Shown here one piece after another: positions 34,827-40,243 of a DNA stretch of 40,243 bases. Location of the stretch: positions 1 to 40,243 of the forward strand of contig JASJCH010000007.1 in the NCBI GenBank assembly GCA_030066075.1. Direction: 5' to 3'. The position numbers and the translations under genes were made by a program. The notes beneath the pieces were generated by a model. The model had not been told where the DNA came from. It ran no database searches and saw only the letters and a program-made list of their open reading frames with translations. The stretch is from Woeseiaceae bacterium. Lineage in GTDB: Bacteria; Pseudomonadota; Gammaproteobacteria; Steroidobacterales; Woeseiaceae. Each line of letters starts with the position of its first letter. Positions within the stretch are counted from its first letter, which is position 1.

Positions 34827-35555
34827 ATGGTTAGTTCCGCAAAAATCCTGACAATCGCCGCATCGTGCTTCCTGCTCGCCGGTTGTTTCGGTATGGCGCC
34901 CACCCAGGTGCCGATACCGGCGATCGAGACCAGTTCGGCCGACGCGCGCAGCAAGACCCTGGTCGTCATGCTGCCCGGCCGGGGCGACCGCGCGGACGTG
35001 TTCATTCGTGAGGGCTTCGAGCAGGCGGGACTGCAACACGGCTTCGACACCGTCGCCGTCGATGCGCACCTGGGCTATTACATGCGCCGCAGCCTGCTCG
35101 AGCGCCTGCATGACGACGTAATCACGCCCGCCAAAGCAGCGGGTTACGAGAACATCTGGATGCTGGGCATCTCGATGGGCGGGCTCGGAACGCTGCTCTA
35201 CGCTTCCGAGTACCCGGAAGAAGTCGCGGGCGTGATCCTGCTCGCCCCGTTCCTCGGCGATCGGAGCGCCATCGAGACGATCGTCGAGGCCGGCCCGCTC
35301 GAAGACTGGGATGGCCAGGGCGAAGGCCTCAAGGACTACGAGATCATGGTGTGGTCGTACATCCGCGATGCGCGGACCGGCGGAGGCTCGACGCCGCTCG
35401 TCCTCGGCTACGGCCTGTCGGACGGCATGGCGGAAGGCTTCGACAAGCTCATCGACTTCATGAATCCGTCGAGCGTTTACACCCTCGAGGGCGGGCACAA
35501 GTGGACAACGTGGCGGCCGCTCTGGGACCAGATCGCCGCGGACCTGCCTCTTTAG
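34827..35555 (+). CDS. Alpha/beta-hydrolase lipoprotein
   Basis: A 242-residue lipoprotein (lipobox LAGC, Cys20) with an alpha/beta-hydrolase fold. It has MLPGRGDR as the oxyanion strand, the nucleophile elbow GISMGG (Ser116), a probable Asp near 199 and the terminal His in EGGHKW (224). All three catalytic positions seem filled. It lies 58 bases after the phosphopantetheinyl transferase on the same strand and may be the last gene of that block or a separate unit. Substrate unknown. An esterase acting at the envelope is the cautious reading. Confidence 0.8.
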   Translation: MVSSAKILTIAASCFLLAGCFGMAPTQVPIPAIETSSADARSKTLVVMLPGRGDRADVFIREGFEQAGLQHGFDTVAVDAHLGYYMRRSLLERLHDDVITPAKAAGYENIWMLGISMGGLGTLLYASEYPEEVAGVILLAPFLGDRSAIETIVEAGPLEDWDGQGEGLKDYEIMVWSYIRDARTGGGSTPLVLGYGLSDGMAEGFDKLIDFMNPSSVYTLEGGHKWTTWRPLWDQIAADLPL

Positions 35556-35558
35556 ACG

Positions 35559-36002
35559 TTATTCGCCGAGAGTAACGACGTCGCCGATCATCGTGACACC
35601 GGCGACCATCGTGCCCGCGCCGCACTCGAACTCCGTCTGGCTGACGAAAGTGTTCTTGTAGTAGTAGCTGTAGATGTTGATCACGGCGTTGCCACCTTCT
35701 TTGCGCGCCCGCTCCTGCAGCGCTTTAACGGCTGTCAGGAACACCCAGCTACAGGCCTCCTCGTCGCTCTTGTTGAACGCATTGGTCTTGCGGTTGGCCG
35801 TAAACTCGCCGTGATTCTTCTCGACGGCGGGAGTCGCTGCATCCCCGAAGTAGAGTGCGATGCCGTCGATGAGCACGCCCTTCTCCTCGCCTTCGGCCAG
35901 CGCGTCTGCGATCGACAACTGGTGAATCGTGTTGCGCGCATCACCGGTCGAAGCGCTGAACAACAGCGCAAAAACGGACATGAAAACAGCTAGTTGTTTC
36001 AT
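35559..36002 (-). CDS. Conserved secreted protein often mislabelled as an excinuclease subunit
   Basis: A 147-residue protein with a signal peptide (cleavage near TGDA). The conserved block TNAFNKSDEEACSWVFLTA...EGGNAVINIYSYYYKN...FECGAGTMVAGV recalls a small secreted family found in pseudomonads and relatives that databases often call 'excinuclease ATPase subunit'. There is no ATPase motif and the signal peptide rules that out. The two Cys (in EEAC and FECG) may form a disulfide. The start is ATG 36002. The longer frame to 36167 reads into the cytochrome gene. Function unknown. Confidence 0.8.
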   Translation of the reverse strand: MKQLAVFMSVFALLFSASTGDARNTIHQLSIADALAEGEEKGVLIDGIALYFGDAATPAVEKNHGEFTANRKTNAFNKSDEEACSWVFLTAVKALQERARKEGGNAVINIYSYYYKNTFVSQTEFECGAGTMVAGVTMIGDVVTLGE

Positions 36003-36027
36003 TGCTCCAGTCTCCCGTGAGATTGAA

Positions 36028-36651
36028 TCAGTCGTTATCGCGGGTGCGGTAAACGCCGAAGTAGACGAACGGTTTGTCGGTTGACCGGCCCGGCAACACC
36101 TCTTCGGGAACCGTGTGACGAACCGGCTTGATGCTGCGGAGGTAGGCGACGATCGCCGCAACGTCATCGTCGGTCATCTTGTTATAGCCTTGCCACGGCA
36201 TGATGACGATCCTGCGGCCCGTGTGCCGACCCGCCCCGAGCCGAAGCGCATCCGCGATTTGTTGATCGCTCCATGAGCCCAGCCCCGTTTCCTGGTCAGG
36301 CGTCAGGTTAGGCGGGAATACGATGCCCGGCCGCCGGTCGCCCATGGGATTCGAAAACGCGATGCCGATGCTGGAACCCGCCAGCGCCCTGTCGAAATTC
36401 GGCACGCCCTCGAGCGCACCATCCGTATGGCAGGATCCGCAACCCAGCAGTTCGACGAGGTACTCGCCGCGCTTGACCTGGAACAGGTTCTCGGGCGCAA
36501 AACTGCCGGGAATTGGCTCCGGTGCGTTAAGAACCGTGGTTGCCGCGACCTCCTCATAGCCCTGCATCGGGTCCTGCGCAGGTTCGACCGGGGTATCGGC
36601 TGCGCAGCTTGCAAGGAAGGCACACGCCAGTGTCATGCTGCGGATTTTCAT
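36028..36651 (-). CDS. Monoheme c-type cytochrome lipoprotein
   Basis: A 207-residue lipoprotein (lipobox LASC, Cys16) with one heme site CGSCH (71-75), a long loop, and Met151 in VIMPWQGY as the likely distal ligand. Its C-terminal MTDDDVAAIVAYLRSIKPV helix is typical of class I cytochromes that feed gluconate, aldose or alcohol dehydrogenases. ATG 36651 has GAGG at a good distance. The ATG at 36672 is less favoured. It follows the sugar-locus serine hydrolase by about 35 bases on the same strand. It may accept electrons from a periplasmic dehydrogenase, but no partner is in the window. Confidence 0.88.
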   Translation of the reverse strand: MKIRSMTLACAFLASCAADTPVEPAQDPMQGYEEVAATTVLNAPEPIPGSFAPENLFQVKRGEYLVELLGCGSCHTDGALEGVPNFDRALAGSSIGIAFSNPMGDRRPGIVFPPNLTPDQETGLGSWSDQQIADALRLGAGRHTGRRIVIMPWQGYNKMTDDDVAAIVAYLRSIKPVRHTVPEEVLPGRSTDKPFVYFGVYRTRDND

Positions 36652-36686
36652 GGCAATGCCCTCCTCACCCAATCAACAGTATGCGC

Positions 36687-37952
36687 TCAATCCGTTTTTT
36701 CCGGTAGCCCCGGGAATACCGCGGCCAGCAGCTCGGTCACCACTTGTTCGAGATTGACCTCGCTGTAATCGTCCTTGACGAAGGACGTGAATACGGCAAC
36801 CACGTCCTGGCGCGTGTCGATGATGAGCCCCTGGCCGCCCCAGCCACCGTGGCTGATGATCCCGCGCTCCGGCTCGACCGACCACTGGTACGCGATGTGA
36901 CTGAAGGCCCCGTCCGCGGACTCCCACGCCGGGTTGCCGCTATGGTCATTGAAGACCACATCGAAGAAATCACCGGGGATGACCTCGTGATCGGAGACGA
37001 CCCGGTAGCTCGGTGTAAACAGCAGGCCGAACCTGCCAAGGTCCCGCATCCTGGCGATGAACCCGCCGTGCGACAGCGCGATGCCGTAGCGATAGGCGAT
37101 GTAGGCGGCGTCGTTTTCCGCGCCGATGCGCGACCAGAACTCCCGGGTGACCAGGTCCTGCAGCGGGTAGCCCGTCACTTCCTGGATGAGCCATGCGACG
37201 ATGAAGTTGTTGACGCCCGAGTAGTCGAACCGCGCGCCGGGCTCGAAGATCCGGCCGATTTCCGCGGTGGCGAGGTACTCATACGGATCGTCGGCCGCCG
37301 ACGCGTCGCGATGGTTGTCGCCGATCGCCATCGAGTACTGGTAGTAGCAGCTCTCGGGGTCCTCGTAGTTCTCGCTGCAGTCGACACCCGATGAGTGCTC
37401 GAGGAAGTTGCGGACCGTGATGCCGGCGAAGGCGCTGTCGGCGAGGCGCGGGATGTAGGTTTCGATCGGCGCCTGCGTATCCACCTCGCCGCGCGCCTCG
37501 AGCAGGTACACAATGGTGCCGGCCATCGGCTTGGCCACCGACCAGTAGGTGACTTTCTCGTAGTCCCGCATGCGCGGGTAGCTTTCGAACACCACCTTGC
37601 CCCGGTGCAGGATGACCACGCCAAGCGCCGTGGACTGGTCGTCGGCGAGAAACTCCTCGAAGCGCATCGTTCCCTCCGGTGTCTCCACCGCAAAGTCGGC
37701 GATCGCCGCCATCGGCGCGGACTCGAGTTCGCGAACCGGGCCCGCGCGGTAGACCGGCACCGTCGGGAACATCTGCTGCGTGTTCTTGTGCATCCAGCCC
37801 ATCTGGTCGCCGGTAACGGCCCACCAATGGTCGTCCCGCGGCACGCGGCGCTGGCGCTCGAGGACCTCCTCCATGGTGTAGGCGGGCTCGAACTCCTGCG
37901 CCGGGGCCGGCAACACGAACAGCGCGGCCAGAAGCAGCGTCGCCAGGCGCAT
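36687..37952 (-). CDS. Exported serine hydrolase, class C beta-lactamase/esterase fold
   Basis: A 421-residue protein with a signal peptide (cleavage near APAQ). The penicillin-binding fold motifs are visible: SxxK as SVAK (Ser138, Lys141), YSG at 244-246 in the Tyr-x-Asn position, and HGG (368-370) in place of the KTG triad. This pattern is typical of EstB-like esterases and D-amino-peptidases rather than true beta-lactamases. ATG 37952 lies two bases after the symporter stop. The frame open to 38168 is a shadow. Its presence after a beta-galactosidase and a sugar symporter suggests a deacylase acting on substituted glycans, but that is inference. Confidence 0.85.
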   Translation of the reverse strand: MRLATLLLAALFVLPAPAQEFEPAYTMEEVLERQRRVPRDDHWWAVTGDQMGWMHKNTQQMFPTVPVYRAGPVRELESAPMAAIADFAVETPEGTMRFEEFLADDQSTALGVVILHRGKVVFESYPRMRDYEKVTYWSVAKPMAGTIVYLLEARGEVDTQAPIETYIPRLADSAFAGITVRNFLEHSSGVDCSENYEDPESCYYQYSMAIGDNHRDASAADDPYEYLATAEIGRIFEPGARFDYSGVNNFIVAWLIQEVTGYPLQDLVTREFWSRIGAENDAAYIAYRYGIALSHGGFIARMRDLGRFGLLFTPSYRVVSDHEVIPGDFFDVVFNDHSGNPAWESADGAFSHIAYQWSVEPERGIISHGGWGGQGLIIDTRQDVVAVFTSFVKDDYSEVNLEQVVTELLAAVFPGLPEKTD

Positions 37953-37954
37953 TG

Positions 37955-39514
37955 CTACCACCATACGGTGTACAGGCCCGTCAGGATCAGGATGATGGCG
38001 ACGGACGCCCAGTTGAACCCGGCGCTGGTCGAGGTATCGATCTTGCTGTACTCGATCGCATCCGGATGATCTTCGCCACCGCCCAACCGGGAAACGAGCA
38101 TGCCGAGCGCCGCGCACAGAACGAACGCCAGCCCCACGCGGTCGATAAACGGCAGCGACGGCCACCACAGCTTGGCGCCGACCGAGAACGCGGCCGAGCC
38201 GATCGCGGCAGCCAGCGCGCCGCTCGCAGTCGCCTTCTTCCAGAAGATCGCCATCAGGAAGATCGCGACGATGCCCGGCGTAAAGAAGCCCGTGAACTCC
38301 TGGATGTACTGGAAGGCCTGGTCGAAGTTGCCGAGCAGGGGCCGGGCGGCGATCACGGCAATGACCAGCGCGGAAAAACTGACGACGCGCCCGATGGTGA
38401 CGAGCTGCTGTTCGGTGCCGGAGGAATAGTGCTTGACGATGTCCATCGTGAAGATCGTCGAGATGCTGTTCATCATCGAGGCCAGCGACGACACTATGGC
38501 GGCGATCAGCGCGGCGAACACGAGACCCATGATGCCGGCGGGCAGCAGCTTCATGACCTCGGGGTAGGCTTTGTCGGGCGCCGACAGGTCGGGCGCGAGT
38601 ATGACCGCGGCGATGCCCGGCAGCACGACCAGCACCGGCATCAGCAGCTTGAGGAAGGCCGCGAAGATGATGCCCTTTTGCGCCTCGCGAGCGTTCTTCG
38701 CCGCCAGCGCGCGCTGGATGATGTACTGGTTAAAGCCCCAGTACGACAGGTTCATAATCCACATACCGCCGACCAGCACGGAGATGCCGGGCAGGTGGAC
38801 GTAGTGGGGGCTGTCCTTCGACAGGATCATGTCGAATTTTTCGGGCACCTGCTCGAGCACCATGCCGAAACCGGCCAGCACGCCGGCGCCGCCGGATATC
38901 TCGTTCATCGAGATATACGCAATCATCAGACCGCCCATCACGAGCAGGACGACCTGGATGATGTCGGTCAGTGCGACGGCCTTCAGGCCGCCGTACAGTG
39001 AGTAGGCGGCGGCGAACGACGCGAGAACGAGTAACGCCCAGGTGAGTTCCAGGCCCGTCACCGTGTTGATTGCGAGCGCCCCGAGCCACAGGATCGACGT
39101 CAGGTTGACGAACACGTACACCCCGAGCCAGAAGACCGCCAGCACCATGCGCACGCGATGGTCGTAACGCTGCTCGAGAAACTGCGGCATCGTGTAGATC
39201 TTGTGCTCGAGGAACACCGGCAGCAGGTACTTGCCGACGATGACCAGCGTCAGCGCCGCCATCCACTCGTAGGACGCGATCGCGATGCCCATCACGAACG
39301 CCGAGCCCGACATGCCGATGATCTGCTCGGCGGAGATGTTGGCCGCGATCAATGAGGCGCCGATGGCCCACCACGGCAGCGCGCGGCCGGCCAGGAAGTA
39401 GTCCTTTGTGTCTTTCTGGTGGCCGGCCTTCTCACGCGATACCCACTGCGCGAGTACGAGCAGCACGATTCCGTAAATCGCAACGACGGTGAAATCCAGG
39501 GTACTCAGGTGCAT
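37955..39514 (-). CDS. Sodium:solute symporter (SSS family), sugar type
   Basis: A 519-residue inner-membrane symporter with about 14 hydrophobic segments, close in layout and sequence to Vibrio vSGLT. It has an N-terminal TM followed by DYFLAGRALPWWAIGASLIAANISAEQIIG, the substrate/sodium region SYWGFNQYIIQRALAAKN and SSLASMMNSISTIFTMDI. It most likely imports galactose or a related sugar released by the beta-galactosidase encoded directly upstream (5 bases between). A GGGGAG ribosome site precedes the ATG. The hydrolase gene follows at once. Confidence 0.92.
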   Translation of the reverse strand: MHLSTLDFTVVAIYGIVLLVLAQWVSREKAGHQKDTKDYFLAGRALPWWAIGASLIAANISAEQIIGMSGSAFVMGIAIASYEWMAALTLVIVGKYLLPVFLEHKIYTMPQFLEQRYDHRVRMVLAVFWLGVYVFVNLTSILWLGALAINTVTGLELTWALLVLASFAAAYSLYGGLKAVALTDIIQVVLLVMGGLMIAYISMNEISGGAGVLAGFGMVLEQVPEKFDMILSKDSPHYVHLPGISVLVGGMWIMNLSYWGFNQYIIQRALAAKNAREAQKGIIFAAFLKLLMPVLVVLPGIAAVILAPDLSAPDKAYPEVMKLLPAGIMGLVFAALIAAIVSSLASMMNSISTIFTMDIVKHYSSGTEQQLVTIGRVVSFSALVIAVIAARPLLGNFDQAFQYIQEFTGFFTPGIVAIFLMAIFWKKATASGALAAAIGSAAFSVGAKLWWPSLPFIDRVGLAFVLCAALGMLVSRLGGGEDHPDAIEYSKIDTSTSAGFNWASVAIILILTGLYTVWW

Positions 39515-39519
39515 TGTTG

Positions 39520-40243
39520 TTATCTCCCCGTGAGGCGGTCGAGCTGGCCCGGTTCAGGCGTATACGGTCGAAGCACGAAGCCGTAGCGATAATCGGTTTC
39601 CGTGAATGAGTATTCCATCAGCGTACGCTTGCCCCAGGAATCGTCGCCGCCCACGCCCATCTGGCCGAGGTCGATGTTCAGCGACACCAGGTCACGCGGC
39701 TTGATGTCGTTGACGTGAATATTGACGCGCTCCTCGTTGTCGCGCGCACCGGGGCCGTCTTCACTCGTAATGGCGATCTTTACGGGCGGAGTGAAGTCGC
39801 TCATGCGATTGTGGTGTACACCGAAGCTGAGCAGGTCGCGCCCCAGAACCAGCAGGCCGTGATCAGAACTGTCGTCCAGCGACAACCAGCGCGTGTCGGT
39901 TTTGTAGCCGTTCTCCTGCGGCCGCATGTAGGGCACATAATGATCCGCGACCTTGTTGCTGTAACGGCCGACGTCGGCAGCGACCTTGCGGTCCCAGTAG
40001 TTCTCGAACGGGCCGCGACCGAACCACTCGACGTTATCCAGCTCGCGCCGCAGTTCCACGTTCATGCCGATGCGCGGGATGACCGGCAGGTCCGCATCGC
40101 GGGAAAATGCGTTGTTGACGTGGATATAGCCGTAAGGGTCGAACGCGAACTCTGTCGTCCAGCTGGCAACGCTATCGCCGGTATCGTTGCGCAGCGCATA
40201 GCGGGCCGTAACCAGGATGCGGTCGCCGTCATCGGCGACATCG
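39520..40243 (-). CDS. Beta-galactosidase (GH2), C-terminal part; 5' end beyond the window
   Basis: Only the last ~240 codons are present and the frame is open to the window edge. Reading through from the edge gives a beta-strand domain with NVEWFGRGPFENYWDRK, YMRPQENGYKTDTRWL and MGVGGDDSWG. These are signatures of the C-terminal 'small chain' domain 5 of LacZ/EbgA-type enzymes. The catalytic TIM barrel lies outside. The internal ATG at 40065 (MNVELRREL) is not a start. It heads the operon with the SSS symporter and serine hydrolase, so the unit probably degrades and imports a galactoside. Confidence 0.9.
   Translation of the reverse strand, partial: DVADDGDRILVTARYALRNDTGDSVASWTTEFAFDPYGYIHVNNAFSRDADLPVIPRIGMNVELRRELDNVEWFGRGPFENYWDRKVAADVGRYSNKVADHYVPYMRPQENGYKTDTRWLSLDDSSDHGLLVLGRDLLSFGVHHNRMSDFTPPVKIAITSEDGPGARDNEERVNIHVNDIKPRDLVSLNIDLGQMGVGGDDSWGKRTLMEYSFTETDYRYGFVLRPYTPEPGQLDRLTGR

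Overview
The window is GC-rich, densely packed bacterial DNA. Genes overlap by 1 to 29 bases in many places and no gene-free stretch exceeds about 180 bases. The gene content (an MtrCAB-type porin-cytochrome set, sigma-54 regulation with an IHF-like site, a xanthomonadin/aryl-polyene type pathway, and a REP-like cruciform) points to a gammaproteobacterium, plausibly near the Xanthomonadales/Woeseiaceae/Steroidobacterales. That placement is inference. I saw no tRNA, rRNA, transposase, integrase or CRISPR array.

Layout. (1) 1-31: a strong intrinsic terminator of a gene to the left. (2) 181-5496, plus strand: an outer-membrane electron conduit made of a surface decaheme lipoprotein (MtrC/OmcA type), a periplasmic decaheme cytochrome (MtrA/DmsE type) and a beta-barrel (MtrB/PioB type). 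(3) 5495-5542: a REP-like cruciform between convergent genes. (4) 5538-10018, minus strand: a MacB-type export system (FtsX permease, ATPase, HlyD-type adaptor). Divergent from it at 10162-12886 are a sigma-54 activator response regulator and its histidine kinase. Between them lies a complete-looking control region: two 16-bp dyads 21 bp apart, an IHF consensus match, and a near-perfect -24/-12 promoter. (5) 12896-16618: two exported amidohydrolase-superfamily proteins, convergent. (6) 16684-34768: an aryl-polyene (xanthomonadin-like) cluster. (7) 34827-36651: a lipoprotein hydrolase, a small conserved secreted protein and a monoheme cytochrome lipoprotein. (8) 36687-40243, minus strand: a sugar-use operon (beta-galactosidase cut by the window edge, SSS symporter, serine beta-lactamase-like hydrolase).

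How the polyene cluster should work (inference from families). A chorismatase of the XanB2/FkbO/Hyg5 family makes 3- or 4-hydroxybenzoate from chorismate. A stand-alone adenylating ligase loads it on one of two acyl carrier proteins, which the Sfp-type transferase converts to the holo form. A ketosynthase with a cysteine-less partner, a second FabF-like ketosynthase, a FabG-like ketoreductase and two hot-dog dehydratases build the conjugated chain. A thioesterase, a family 2 glycosyltransferase, a PlsC-like and an LpxL-like acyltransferase finish and anchor the product in a lipid. A LolA-like protein and an MMPL-type exporter carry it to the outer membrane. Two flavoproteins with flavin-dependent halogenase motifs suggest a halogenated product, as in the brominated xanthomonadins. 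The cluster lies in four blocks: minus 19746-16684, plus 19843-24305, minus 27860-24298, plus 27946-34768. Two divergent control regions drive these blocks, and the two inner blocks meet tail to tail with an 8-base overlap.
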